Shown: positions 8,747 to 17,605, counted from the first letter of the stretch. The stretch: DNA of 64,000 bases from Flavobacterium degerlachei (GCF_900106645.1 NZ_FNMV01000003.1:186001-250000), one strand, 5' to 3'. A program made the numbers and translations. Notes: generated from the letters alone by a model not told the origin.

Positions 8747-8878
8747 AACAGCGTTTTTGTCGCATTGTGGCATCGGTGTATTTTTGTCAGTATTCGGCAT
8801 AATTTAAAGTTTAGGTATTGTTAGTAATTATTAGTTTTTAATCGTCAACAACGACGACAAAGACGCAAAACGTTACCT
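8743..8878 (+). repeat. attC8, divergent palindrome
   Basis: Left core GCATAAC at 8743-8749, right core GTTACCT with cleavage after G8872. GAGGCATAAC pairs with GTTATGCCTC at the cassette start. Arms GCGTTTTTGTCGCATTGTGG and CAACAACGACGACAAAGACG are related but less regular than in the type A and type B sites, and the loop region is unlike either. Confidence 0.8.
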
Positions 8879-8918
8879 GCAAGCGTAGCGCAGCGGAAAT
8901 AAAAAAGAACAAACATTT

Positions 8919-9848
8919 ATGAATCGACTTTTTTTAATAATTTTGACTTTTTCACTTTTTGCTATTAATTGTAATGGACAGAAAGCAACTAACCCAAAAA
9001 TTGAGAAAGTTTTTCTTGAGAAAGCGGACACTACAAAAAACTATTACACAATAATATATCCGTCAAAACTTCCTTGGACAGGATATATTTTTCTAATTCC
9101 AGGTTTTGGTGAAACAGCAGAAAACGTTTTACAACAAACTGACTTACCTAACAAGTTAGCTTTAAACGGCATTTTGACAATTATTCCAACTTTTCAAGAC
9201 GGAGTTTTATCTTTTGGTGTGGATAGTTTAAGCCAACAATCTTTTGACAGAATTTTAAAAGATGTAACTTCAAAACACAAACTTATTGACCAAAAATTTT
9301 ATGTTGGCGGATTTTCAATTGGTGGTAGTTGTGCGATTAAATATGCCGAAAACTCAGCGATAAAACCAACAGCGGTTTTTGCGATTGACCCACCACTCGA
9401 CTTTGAAAGATTTTATAATTCCGCAAAAAGAGATATTCGACTTTCGAAAGAGAACGAAGCAAATGAGGAGAATGTTTATATGGTTGACAGACTTGAAAAA
9501 GAAACTGGTGGAAGTCCCAAAACAAACCTTACTGGATATTACGCTATTTCGCCTTATTCATTTTCAGATACAACTCAAACAGCAATTAAAAAACTGACAA
9601 AAATGCCTTTAAGAATTTACACAGAACCTGACATAAATTGGTGGTTAAAAGAACGTGGTTCAGACTTTACGAGTATGAATGCGACAGAATGTTCAGCAAT
9701 GATTAATGAACTGAATAGACTTGGAAATCAAAATGCAGAATTAATAACAACACAATATAAAGGTTATAGACAACCTGAGAATAGAAGACATCCGCATTCT
9801 TGGAGTATTGTGGATAATGACGAATTAATAAAATGGTTACTAAAATAG
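8919..9848 (+). CDS. Exported alpha/beta-hydrolase, 309 aa
   Basis: An N-terminal hydrophobic signal (residues 1-17) is followed by INCNGQ, so the protein is exported and may be lipidated at Cys18, although the lipobox is weak. The fold is alpha/beta-hydrolase: the oxyanion region FLIPGFGETAEN is at 58-69, the nucleophile elbow GGFSIGGS has Ser133, an acidic residue is expected in the region DPPLDF or later, and a late His lies in HPHSWSIVD at about 295-303. It probably acts as an esterase or lipase on extracytoplasmic ester substrates. The substrate is unknown. It occupies one cassette (8873-9979) with a 46-base leader. Cassette ends pair (GTTACCTGC and GCAGGTAAC). Confidence 0.82.
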   Translation: MNRLFLIILTFSLFAINCNGQKATNPKIEKVFLEKADTTKNYYTIIYPSKLPWTGYIFLIPGFGETAENVLQQTDLPNKLALNGILTIIPTFQDGVLSFGVDSLSQQSFDRILKDVTSKHKLIDQKFYVGGFSIGGSCAIKYAENSAIKPTAVFAIDPPLDFERFYNSAKRDIRLSKENEANEENVYMVDRLEKETGGSPKTNLTGYYAISPYSFSDTTQTAIKKLTKMPLRIYTEPDINWWLKERGSDFTSMNATECSAMINELNRLGNQNAELITTQYKGYRQPENRRHPHSWSIVDNDELIKWLLK

Positions 9849-9861
9849 AAATAACGCCAGC

Positions 9862-9985
9862 AGGTAACAGCCATTTTGAGCTAGCTGGAGTTTAGTGGAA
9901 TTATCGTTTCTCATCAAGTTTTCGTTAATCCGAAAATTGAGCGGTTACGAACATCCAGCCATCTCAAAGTGGCATAACGTTGGCA
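9862..9985 (+). repeat. attC9
   Basis: Left core AGGTAAC at 9862-9868, right core GTTGGCA with cleavage after G9979. First of the type B sites: arms GCCATTTTGAGCTAGCTGG and CCAGCCATCTCAAAGTGGC, with a central CGTTTC / GGTTACGAA region and a TTTTCG / CGAAAA inner hairpin. Confidence 0.9.
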
Positions 9986-10019
9986 AACAGTTTAGAAAAA
10001 CCGAAATACCGAAAAAAAT

Positions 10020-10160
10020 ATGAGTGAAGAAAAAAACAAGAATAGTAGCAGCTCACAAGCACCAAAGCCACCTACTACTCAAAGACCAAATACAACATCA
10101 AAGTTGCAAACATTCAGCAGAGAACAAAAAAGCGGAAATCAAACCAAAAAGAGAGAATGA
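10020..10160 (+). CDS. Small Ser/Thr/Pro-rich protein, 46 aa
   Basis: An ATG at 10020, 41 bases after the cassette cleavage point, opens a 46-codon frame rich in Ser, Pro, Thr, Gln and Lys (central SSSQAPKPPTTQRPNTTSK). It looks disordered and basic. Its last 63 bases overlap the end of the antisense gene 10098-10610 tail to tail. The position just after attC is where cassette genes usually start, which supports it, but such a low-complexity short frame could be chance. It may be a partner of the membrane protein encoded opposite it. Confidence 0.5.
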   Translation: MSEEKNKNSSSSQAPKPPTTQRPNTTSKLQTFSREQKSGNQTKKRE

Positions 10161-10610
10161 AAATAGAACTATGTAAATTGATTTTTTAAATCTTTTTACC
10201 ATTTTCTCTATTGTTTCTTTATTTTCAATCATTGCACAATTGTAAGATTCAATTTGCGTTGCTAAATATTCTTTATCTAAAGATTCTTCAGAAAATGAAG
10301 AAAAGTATTCTTGTATCATATTCTCTGGCAACGCACCTTTAAAACATATTGTGTTTGGAAAAATATTTTTTCTTAAAAATAAAGAACCTGCAATCGTTCC
10401 GATTATCAATATAAAATATAAAAAGCTATGATTTTCTATAACTTTAAAAAAAGAATAAGACAATATAGAAAAATAAATAGCTATTAAAATAAATGATTTA
10501 TTTGTGTTTTCTGCTATAGAACCGAGTAATTCTGTAGCCATTTTATCAGCTTCGCTAAAAATTAGTTCTAAAGAATATTTTGTGTGTTTCTCTGTTTCAA
10601 TTGCATTCAT
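10098..10610 (-). CDS. Cassette membrane protein, 170 aa, antisense to the array
   Basis: The start at ATG 10610 is preferred. The longer frame would begin with a GTG inside attC10. Two membrane segments lie near residues 42-57 and 66-83 (ILIAIYFSILSYSFF, LYFILIIGTIAGSLF) and a third near the C-terminus (IYIVLFSFSLFGLISAFLF), with a charged domain of about 60 residues between them. I do not recognise the family. The layout of two N-terminal helices, a soluble domain and a C-terminal helix is seen in some membrane effectors of defence modules, but this is only resemblance. The gene runs against the attC direction and so must be transcribed from within its cassette. It overlaps the small plus-strand ORF at its 3' end. 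Confidence 0.7.
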   Translation of the reverse strand: MNAIETEKHTKYSLELIFSEADKMATELLGSIAENTNKSFILIAIYFSILSYSFFKVIENHSFLYFILIIGTIAGSLFLRKNIFPNTICFKGALPENMIQEYFSSFSEESLDKEYLATQIESYNCAMIENKETIEKMVKRFKKSIYIVLFSFSLFGLISAFLFSAECLQL

Positions 10611-10673
10611 AATTATTAGTTTTTGTAAAATTAAATATTTTTCACTTACTTCGGTGGAAAAATAAAACCGATT

Positions 10674-10799
10674 TGCCAACACACGTTTGTACTTACTGTG
10701 GTTTTAGTGGAATTACCGTTTCGTAATCGTAAATCTGCAAAGCAGAAATTTGAAAGGTTACGAAGTCCACAGCAAGTACAAGCGTGGGGGACGTTAGCT
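10674..10799 (+). repeat. attC10
   Basis: Left core TGCCAAC at 10674-10680, right core GTTAGCT with cleavage after G10793. TTTGCCAAC pairs with GTTGGCAAA at the cassette start. Arms CGTTTGTACTTACTGTGG and CCACAGCAAGTACAAGCG. The centre resembles type B sites (TAGTGGAATTACCGTTTCG). Confidence 0.87.
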
Positions 10800-10813
10800 A
10801 TAATTTAAAAAAA

Positions 10814-11785
10814 ATGAAAAAACAAACAATAATTCTATTTACATTAATGACTTTATCCAATTTAATATTTGGACAAAATAGCGAAGAAGAACTAAAACAT
10901 TATAAACAGTTTTTGCCTTATATGATTAAAGGTCTTCAAGAAAGTAAAAATGATTCATCAATTAAAAAATTAGATAACAGAGTAGTTGGAATATTTAATA
11001 AACCCTGGGAAGTAAAAAAAATAAACGAAAAAACCATAATAGAAACAATTACTGCCATAACTGCAAACAATTCCCTGAATATTGAACAAGATTATAGACA
11101 AAAATGGAATCTTAATTTTACTTCTGCAATAAACAAAAACAATGCAATAGAAGATACTTCAAACATTGACTATATTTTATCTAATACATTTGTTTCTGTT
11201 TCTGAAATTAAATTATTTGATGAAAACAATAATTCAGCTATTGAAAAAGAAGAAAGAAAAATTAAAATTAATCAGTCAACTGATTTAGAATTCTACAACT
11301 CAGTAATAAACATTGACATCCCTCTTAAAAAAGAATACAGAAATCTAAATGGTAGTATTAAATTAACTTTAAAGCAATTTGAAACTATTGAATACAAGGA
11401 GTTAAAAAACACAGATGAGAATATCTTATTCAATTTAGGGAATATTGAAGGAATTAAGCTTTTAAAAATAGAAAAGAACAAGGCTTATTTTTATTTACCA
11501 CGTTCTATTGAAAATATTAAAATAGTTTCTACAAATAAAGAAGATAAAAAATATGGAGAAAATACTTTAATGCCAATTCCAAAAAGTGTTTATGATTTTG
11601 GAATGAAAGACCATTTAAATGAAGATTTGATTAAACCGTTTATAGAAAAAGTAACGTTACATGATATAAATGAAAAACCTCAAATATTGATATATGAAAC
11701 AAACGGAAATATTGAAAATTTATATATCTATTTAAAGTTGAGCCCAGTAGATTTAACATCAAGAACAATCGAAATAAAACTATAG
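10814..11785 (+). CDS. Exported hypothetical cassette protein, 323 aa
   Basis: From ATG 10814, the first 21 residues are a signal peptide (MKKQTIILFTLMTLSNLIFG) with a likely cut before Gln-Asn-Ser. A longer frame from GTG 10784 would start inside attC10 and is rejected. The mature protein is Asn/Lys/Ile-rich with no membrane segment or lipobox. The middle (about 110-230) looks beta-rich with alternating hydrophobic residues, and the C-terminus ends in a beta-like stretch (ENLYIYLKLSPVDLTSRTIEIKL). I do not recognise the family. Periplasmic or surface location is likely. The stop codon overlaps the start of attC11, so the cassette is packed tightly. Confidence 0.75.
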   Translation: MKKQTIILFTLMTLSNLIFGQNSEEELKHYKQFLPYMIKGLQESKNDSSIKKLDNRVVGIFNKPWEVKKINEKTIIETITAITANNSLNIEQDYRQKWNLNFTSAINKNNAIEDTSNIDYILSNTFVSVSEIKLFDENNNSAIEKEERKIKINQSTDLEFYNSVINIDIPLKKEYRNLNGSIKLTLKQFETIEYKELKNTDENILFNLGNIEGIKLLKIEKNKAYFYLPRSIENIKIVSTNKEDKKYGENTLMPIPKSVYDFGMKDHLNEDLIKPFIEKVTLHDINEKPQILIYETNGNIENLYIYLKLSPVDLTSRTIEIKL

Positions 11786-11830
11786 CTAATCGAGTAGACG
11801 GCTCCGCCAGAAACTGACGGAGTGCGCCTC

Positions 11831-13147
11831 TCACACCACCGTACGTACGGGTCTCGTATACGGCGGTTCGCAAAGTGATGGGTTGAGTTCAATGTGAGTT
11901 TCCAACATAGACCGATAGCCTTTCTTCTTAAGCCGTAGTAGGGTAATTGTAGAAGTTAGAATCGGACTTTGAGCAATGCGCCATCCTCCTTTTCTCGTTC
12001 TGCTCCAAGCATAAGCATGGTCTTTATCAACCCCTAATCGCATTAGGTTTTTCCTTTTGCGTTCAGGTTTCTTCCAGTCCGTCCAAATGCAATAACGCAG
12101 GCGATTGCGCAACCAACCGTCAATTTCTCGTAGTTTTCCTTGAATACTTGTCCCCCGAAAATAGTTTAACCATCCTCGTTGGATTTCGTTGATTTTTCGG
12201 ATACGTTCCTCGAAACTTCTAGGTGCGGTTTTGCGGGTCGCTTCCTTTAAACTTTGCTTGAGTTTTGCCCAAGCTTTCTTTCCTACCGTTAATTGATACC
12301 TGCCTTTTACGCCTTTTTGATAAGTAGATGCAAACGAAAATCCCAATATCGTGAACTGAATCGGTTTTCTAATACCGCTCTTTTCCAGATTGATGGTCAG
12401 TTTTAGCTTGTCTCTCAAAAATAGAAAGATAGCATTTTCGACCGTTTTGGCTTGGGTTTTCGATTTGGTATAAATACTGAAATCATCAGCATAACGAACA
12501 AACTTTACCCCTTTTCGTGTCAGTTCTTTGTCCAATTCGTGGAGTAGAATGTTTGACAGTAAGGGACTTATTGGGCTTCCTTGCGGAACTCCTTTTCTGC
12601 GTTTAATCAGTTTGCCTTTAATGAGTATCGGTACTCGTAACCATTTGCGGATTAACCGCAAAGTCGTTGGGCATTTTACCTTTTGGTAAATTAGGTTCAT
12701 CAGCAAGCAATGATCCACTTCGTCAAAGAAGGTTTTTAGGTCAATATCTACAATATAATTGTAGCCTTCGTGTATGTTTCCCAAGGCTTTGCCTACCGCT
12801 TGGCGGGCGTTTTTATTGGGTCGAAACCCGAAGCTATTCACACTAAAATCCTTTTCGAATCGCGGCATCATCGCTTGCGAGACGGCTTGTTGAAGTAGTC
12901 GATCGACTACTGTTGGAACTCCCAAAAGACGGAACTTTCCGCCTCCTTTGGGAATCTCTACTCCAAGAATGGGATGCGGTAGATAACGCTCATTCTTAAT
13001 ATCTTCTAGTAATGCAGATTTATGTTCACGGAAATAATCCGCCAGTTGAGTGGTTTGTAAGCCATCAACGCCTGCACTGCCTTTGTTGACCACTACTTGA
13101 CGTAGCGCCTTTTGAAGATTGTAAGGATGTGTTACTTGTGCAATCAT
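11831..13147 (-). CDS. Group II intron reverse transcriptase/maturase, 438 aa
   Basis: The protein copies intron RNA into DNA at the target site and helps splicing. The reverse transcriptase core has GSAGVDG near the N-terminus, a FGFRPNKNARQA stretch, VDIDLKTFFDEVDH, the KGVPQGSPISPLLSNILL motif and the catalytic VRYADDFSIY near residue 220-230. The group II intron maturase X domain follows (about 300-400, IRKINEIQRGWLNYF and LRRRLRYCIW-like). There is no En (HNH) domain, as expected for class C. The reading frame runs through domain V and stops just past it, as class C maturases often do. It is intact from ATG 13147. Confidence 0.93.
   Translation of the reverse strand: MIAQVTHPYNLQKALRQVVVNKGSAGVDGLQTTQLADYFREHKSALLEDIKNERYLPHPILGVEIPKGGGKFRLLGVPTVVDRLLQQAVSQAMMPRFEKDFSVNSFGFRPNKNARQAVGKALGNIHEGYNYIVDIDLKTFFDEVDHCLLMNLIYQKVKCPTTLRLIRKWLRVPILIKGKLIKRRKGVPQGSPISPLLSNILLHELDKELTRKGVKFVRYADDFSIYTKSKTQAKTVENAIFLFLRDKLKLTINLEKSGIRKPIQFTILGFSFASTYQKGVKGRYQLTVGKKAWAKLKQSLKEATRKTAPRSFEERIRKINEIQRGWLNYFRGTSIQGKLREIDGWLRNRLRYCIWTDWKKPERKRKNLMRLGVDKDHAYAWSRTRKGGWRIAQSPILTSTITLLRLKKKGYRSMLETHIELNPSLCEPPYTRPVRTVV
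11835..11869 (-). ncRNA. Group II intron domain V
   Basis: On the minus strand the 35 bases from 11869 to 11835 fold into the expected hairpin: ACCGCCGTA pairs with TACGGTGGT, around a second short stem near GTAC. This is the catalytic hairpin. The sequence downstream to 11789 holds domain VI: CTCCGTCAG pairs with CTGGCGGAG, followed by TCTACTCGAT with the candidate branch-point A. Confidence 0.8.
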
Positions 13148-13836
13148 ACTTGTTTGTTTTAATCTGTCCCGAAACTTCGGGATTATTTCAGATTCTCTTT
13201 TAACCTGTTCCGCTTCTCTATGGCTATAACTTGCGTTATTCCGTTAGAAATTAAGAACCACTTGCGTTCAGTCCTTCCTTGTTTGTGAGCCCTATGCGGT
13301 ATCTATTCGCAACTCGTTTCCCACAAGTACTATGACTTCTGCTGACTTCTCTTCGAGATTAACTCGTAATCTAAGAGACCTCCCTCGGTAAGCACTTCCT
13401 CTTTCAATCTATCCCCGACGCATCTACTAACTAAACCTGTTGTTTTAAGGCTTTGCATTGCTGTGCATGCTTACCCAATTTAGCTAGCCTCTTATGCGCT
13501 TTGTGTTCCTCGGTACAGACTTTTGCCGTTTGGCTTCCTTCACTCAAAGAATCACTTCTCCCGAGCTTGCCACGTGCTAATCGGCTCAATATAATACAAC
13601 AACTTGCCGATAAGGGACTTGCACCCTATAGATAAAATTCCTACTTTTGAAGGAATTGGAAGTGCATGCAAGGCACACACAGCTAGTAAGCGATAGTCGG
13701 GAATTAGGCTGAATTTAAATGTTGTTTTGTATTTGGAGATATACCGATTAACCGAAATATTAGGATAACTTAGCCCGACCATCGCCTACTAGCGAAACGT
13801 TAGCTGTAATACAAAACGACCTATAAAAACAAAAGA

Positions 13837-15768
13837 ATGTACTTATCATATATCAAAGTAGAGAATTATAAAGGAATTGAAGTTGTAGAAACAGAATTTG
13901 ACTCTAATATTAATATTATTATTGGCGAAAATGGGAGTTGTAAATCTGCTATAATTGATGCAATTAGACTTCTATACAACATTGGTGAACCGATTAGAGA
14001 AATATCAGTATCATCTGATGATTTTCATCAAAAAAGAATTACTACTGCCGATGGAATCGATATTGAAAAAGCTACATTGATTACAATTACATATATTTTC
14101 AAAGGACTTTCTAATGCTCAAAAAGGTGCTTTTTATGAATATATGGTAATCGATCCAAGTGACACTGCAGAGGATTTTGCTAAAATAACAATTAGTTACG
14201 AAGAAAAAGACGGCAAATACCCCCATTTTTCTTATAATACGGGAGATATTGATGGACAAAAAGCAGACTATAAAACCTTTGAATTATTTCAACATTACTA
14301 TTTAGGAGCATTAAGAGATAGTACTCGAGATTTATTAAGCAGTCGTGGAAATGTATTAGGAAGAGTAATTAAAAGATTCGTAAAACGTAATGAAACAGAA
14401 TCTGAGATTGAACAGATAATGAAAGATGCAAATTCACAGCTACTTGAAAGAGAAGAAGTGAAAAGCACAAGAAATGGTGTCAATGATAATTTAGAAGTGA
14501 TTTTTAAAAAATTTCTTGATAACAAAATTGGACTCAGAATAGAAGAATCGAAAACAGAATACATTGTCAATGCAATAAAACCCTTTCTACCACATAATAG
14601 GGAAAGTTTAAATGAAGAAGGGTTTCATTTATGGCAAAATAGCTTGGGTTTAAATAACCTCATTTACATCGCAATTGTATTGGGTGATGTTAAACAACAA
14701 ATAGTAGATAACGTAATTCCACATTACGCACTATTAATTGAAGAACCAGAGGCTCATTTACATCCACAACTTCAATTAAGCTTGTACAATTTTCTTACGA
14801 GTGCTAACACTTCAGATAATAGTCAGTTATTCATAACTACCCATTCTCCTACTCTGACTTCAAAGGTCCCCTTAAAAAATCTAATTTTATTAGATAATAA
14901 GAAAGCTCATAAACTTGAAAATAAATTTAAAAATAGGCTAGGTGAAAATATAATACAAGATACTAGTAAAAACAATCCATTAAGAGAAGTTGATTTTAAA
15001 TTAAGTCAAAAAAAACTTGAGCGTTATATTGACGTGACAAAATCACAACTTTTTTACGCAAAGTCAGTATTGTTTGTGGAAGGGATTTCAGAAGAACTTT
15101 TACTTTCTTCATTTACAAGATTAGACGATTATCAACTCGAGGATTATAGAGTTGAAGTAGTAAATGTAAAAGGAACATCTTTTTATCCTTTCTTATATTT
15201 ATTCAACAATCAAGAAGAAAATATAAGAATAAATAAACCAATTACAGTGCTAACTGATGATGACCGTTTTACGTCTTCTAAAAATACGGAGTATAGTTTT
15301 GAGAGATTGATTGAAACAGATTATACTGTTCTGAACGAATTAGACAATAACATTCAGAATGGTGTTGCAGGAACAAGAATCGCAAATCTACATTCTGTTG
15401 CAAATAATGCTGACAATATAAAAATCTCACATTCTTTTAAGACGTTAGAATATGAATTAGCCATTCATAACATCACTGAGAATCGCACTCAATTACTTGA
15501 CAGTTTTCTTTTTGACTTTGTCAACCAAAATATTACAGATAAAATTGATAAAATTATTGAATACACTAAAACGTTCGAAAATGATATTATGTCAGAAACT
15601 GAAAAACGAAAAGTAGGTATTCTATTATGGAAAGCTCTACCATCAAAAGCTGACTTCGCTCAAGATTTTTCGATATATATCCTTGAAAATTTGGAAAGAG
15701 CAAAAATCTCTTTCAATATTCCTCCATATATAAAAGAAGGTTTAAATCATTTAACACAAGAAGTATGA
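13837..15768 (+). CDS. gajA: GajA-like OLD-family ATPase/TOPRIM nuclease (Gabija)
   Basis: 643 residues. The N-terminal ATPase starts MYLSYIKVENYKGI with a Walker A at residues 30-37 reading GENGSCKS, where the usual Gly before Lys-Ser is Cys. The ABC-type Walker B is ALLIEEPEAHLHPQLQ, near residue 305, followed by ITTHSPTLTS (H-loop). The C-terminal TOPRIM nuclease domain has SVLFVEGISEELLL and ITVLTDDDRF, the acidic metal-binding residues of OLD nucleases. In Gabija, GajA nicks DNA when nucleotides are depleted by phage replication. The stop overlaps the next gene's start (ATGA), so the pair is coupled. The Cys substitution is one base from the consensus and may weaken ATP binding. Other class 2 OLD nucleases are the only real alternative. 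Confidence 0.88.
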   Translation: MYLSYIKVENYKGIEVVETEFDSNINIIIGENGSCKSAIIDAIRLLYNIGEPIREISVSSDDFHQKRITTADGIDIEKATLITITYIFKGLSNAQKGAFYEYMVIDPSDTAEDFAKITISYEEKDGKYPHFSYNTGDIDGQKADYKTFELFQHYYLGALRDSTRDLLSSRGNVLGRVIKRFVKRNETESEIEQIMKDANSQLLEREEVKSTRNGVNDNLEVIFKKFLDNKIGLRIEESKTEYIVNAIKPFLPHNRESLNEEGFHLWQNSLGLNNLIYIAIVLGDVKQQIVDNVIPHYALLIEEPEAHLHPQLQLSLYNFLTSANTSDNSQLFITTHSPTLTSKVPLKNLILLDNKKAHKLENKFKNRLGENIIQDTSKNNPLREVDFKLSQKKLERYIDVTKSQLFYAKSVLFVEGISEELLLSSFTRLDDYQLEDYRVEVVNVKGTSFYPFLYLFNNQEENIRINKPITVLTDDDRFTSSKNTEYSFERLIETDYTVLNELDNNIQNGVAGTRIANLHSVANNADNIKISHSFKTLEYELAIHNITENRTQLLDSFLFDFVNQNITDKIDKIIEYTKTFENDIMSETEKRKVGILLWKALPSKADFAQDFSIYILENLERAKISFNIPPYIKEGLNHLTQEV

Positions 15769-17594
15769 TTTATGACCTAAATGAAGAAAGAAAAGCTTAT
15801 CTCCAAGCAAGAGGGAAAGTCATTTTAAATGCTTGTCCTGGAAGTGGAAAAACGACTACTATAGCTAAAAAAATAATAGCGTTGGAACTGTCAAAAGAGA
15901 TTGATTCCTATTCAGGCATTGCTTGTCTCTCATTTACAAACTCTGCAAAAGACGAAATAAATGAATCCTATTCAAGACTAAGTGGGAAAATTTTGAGGTT
16001 TCCTAATCACGTTTCTACTATTGATAGTTTTATAAATAAATTTATCACACTTCCTTTTTATAATATTTTAAATAGGGATTTTAGTAGGCCTAAAATTCTT
16101 GACCATACCAATATATTAAATGATATGTGGATGACTGAGTATAGAGGGAGTGATGGAAAATTAAGAGAAGGTTTAAAAAGACCATTAAATAATCCTGAGT
16201 ATAAGGCAAAAAACAATAGAAGTATATTCTATACATATCCACCAAGTTCAATTAGAATAGAACCAAATGGTTCATTTACGGTTGAAGGAAAAACACCTTC
16301 CAATAGTACTGTGGATATTGATAAATTCAATAATTATTGCAAATTAATTAAACAAACGCAATTTAAAAAAGGGTTAATATCAACAGGTGATTCAGCATTT
16401 ATTGCTCTTCACATTTTAAGAACAAATCCAAAAATTTGTCAATGGTTAGCCATAAGATTTCCTTTTATCATAATTGATGAAGCTCAAGATAACTCTTTAA
16501 TTCAGCACGCTATTTTTGAAGAACTGTCTAAACAAGGGTTAAAAAACATAGAATTAATAGGAGACCCTTATCAAAGTCTTTATGAATGGAGAGATGCAAA
16601 CCCAAATGAATTTTTAAAAAAATACAATGAAGACGATAGTTGGAATTCGTTTGACTTAACAGACAACAGGAGATCACCTCAAAATATTATTGACGTTTTT
16701 TCTATTCTAAGAAAAGCAGATGACCCGAAAATAAATTGTGTAGATAGTCCTACTCAAAACGATACAATTATTATTTATAAATATTCTGAAAACAATTTAC
16801 AATCAATTATTAAACATTATGAAGAAATTTGCTCTAAGAACAATTTTAAAAAAAACAACATTGTAGTTAGAGGCAATTCATTAAAGAATAAGTTATTAGG
16901 AAATACAACAGAAGAAAAGCCTTGGGGTATTGAGCTACCCAAAGAAATTATTATTGCAAAAAATCGTTTTTCAGGAAATGACATCAAAAATTCCATAAAC
17001 GAAATGCGCACTATTTCTATAAAATTATTAAATCCAGAAAGTGACTATCATCAGTTAAAAGAAATTGAAAGAAATTCAAAAGAGGACCATCTTTTTAATT
17101 CACTTTTATTTCAAATTCTAAACGAATTACCAAGTTTTGAATTAACAGTCGCAGATTGGACAAGTCAAACTCAAATTTTTATGAAAGAAAAATTGGGTTT
17201 AAATTATGACGTGGATTTTAATCTTCGAAATAGAAAATCTAAATTCTTCAATAAGGAAATAACATTAAACGAATCTATTAACATTCATTTTAAAAAATCG
17301 TATACAGAATCCAATATTCCGATTACCACAATCCATCAAGTAAAGGGAAAAACTTTAGATTCAGTATTAATATTCTTTAACGAAAGAAGTCACGTTAATA
17401 ACATTCTCTTTGAGGATATTTCGAATCTTGATAACAGCTTTCCTAATGAGAAGAAAAGATTAATCTATGTTGCCATGTCTAGGCCTAAAAAAGTATTGGC
17501 AATGGCTTTTCCAAATACAGTAACAGATGAAAATATTATAGGGAAATTTGGAAAAAATATTAGACTTGTCACTGAAGATGAACTGAATGAATAA
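15765..17594 (+). CDS. gajB: GajB-like UvrD-family helicase (Gabija)
   Basis: 609 residues, a superfamily 1 DNA helicase. Motif I is ILNACPGSGKTTT at about 18-30, motif Ia is in LSFTNSAKDEI, motif II is IIIDEAQD at about 236-243, motif III GDPYQSLYEWR follows at about 268-278, motif V is TTIHQVKGKTLDS, and motif VI is RLIYVAMSRPKK near residue 565-576. The ATG overlaps the gajA stop by 4 bp. UvrD-like partner plus class 2 OLD nuclease is the definition of Gabija. GajB is thought to sense DNA ends or partly unwound DNA and help activate GajA. It is somewhat longer than the typical GajB of about 500 residues. The pair fills one cassette and ends 12 bases before attC12. Confidence 0.88.
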   Translation: MIYDLNEERKAYLQARGKVILNACPGSGKTTTIAKKIIALELSKEIDSYSGIACLSFTNSAKDEINESYSRLSGKILRFPNHVSTIDSFINKFITLPFYNILNRDFSRPKILDHTNILNDMWMTEYRGSDGKLREGLKRPLNNPEYKAKNNRSIFYTYPPSSIRIEPNGSFTVEGKTPSNSTVDIDKFNNYCKLIKQTQFKKGLISTGDSAFIALHILRTNPKICQWLAIRFPFIIIDEAQDNSLIQHAIFEELSKQGLKNIELIGDPYQSLYEWRDANPNEFLKKYNEDDSWNSFDLTDNRRSPQNIIDVFSILRKADDPKINCVDSPTQNDTIIIYKYSENNLQSIIKHYEEICSKNNFKKNNIVVRGNSLKNKLLGNTTEEKPWGIELPKEIIIAKNRFSGNDIKNSINEMRTISIKLLNPESDYHQLKEIERNSKEDHLFNSLLFQILNELPSFELTVADWTSQTQIFMKEKLGLNYDVDFNLRNRKSKFFNKEITLNESINIHFKKSYTESNIPITTIHQVKGKTLDSVLIFFNERSHVNNILFEDISNLDNSFPNEKKRLIYVAMSRPKKVLAMAFPNTVTDENIIGKFGKNIRLVTEDELNE

Positions 17595-17605
17595 AAAAGT
17601 ACTAC

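Larger units (their letters stand above)
11789..13678 (-). mobile_element. Group IIC-attC intron, 1,890 bp, complete
   Basis: A self-splicing retroelement on the minus strand. The 5' end (13678, minus) reads GTGTGCC, matching the GUGYG rule, and the 3' end at 11789 reads CTCGAT, matching the terminal AY rule. Domain V, domain VI and a 438-aa reverse transcriptase are present. The element lies within the RYYYA^AC box of attC11 on the bottom strand, the orientation and position known for group IIC-attC introns, which recognise the attC stem-loop rather than a long base-paired target. No interruption in RNA or protein is visible, so it may be active. The region 13148-13678 is the structural RNA of domains I-III plus part of IV. 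Confidence 0.88.
11784..13805 (+). repeat. attC11, split by a group II intron
   Basis: The left core is broken: AGCTA at 11784-11788 and AC at 13679-13680 join to AGCTAAC when 11789-13678 is removed. The right core is GTTAGCT with cleavage after G13799. The rejoined site then has arms AGCTAGTAAGCGATAGTCGGG-like on the left (13681 onward) and CCCGACCATCGCCTACTAGC on the right, a normal attC of about 130 bp. Upstream bases ACTATAGCTAAC also pair with the cassette start GTTAGCTATAAT. This reconstruction fixes both intron ends. Confidence 0.88.

Noticed and set aside
10784..10813. Upstream GTG start for the exported protein at 10814
   Set aside because: The extra residues are encoded by attC10 and would hide the signal peptide.
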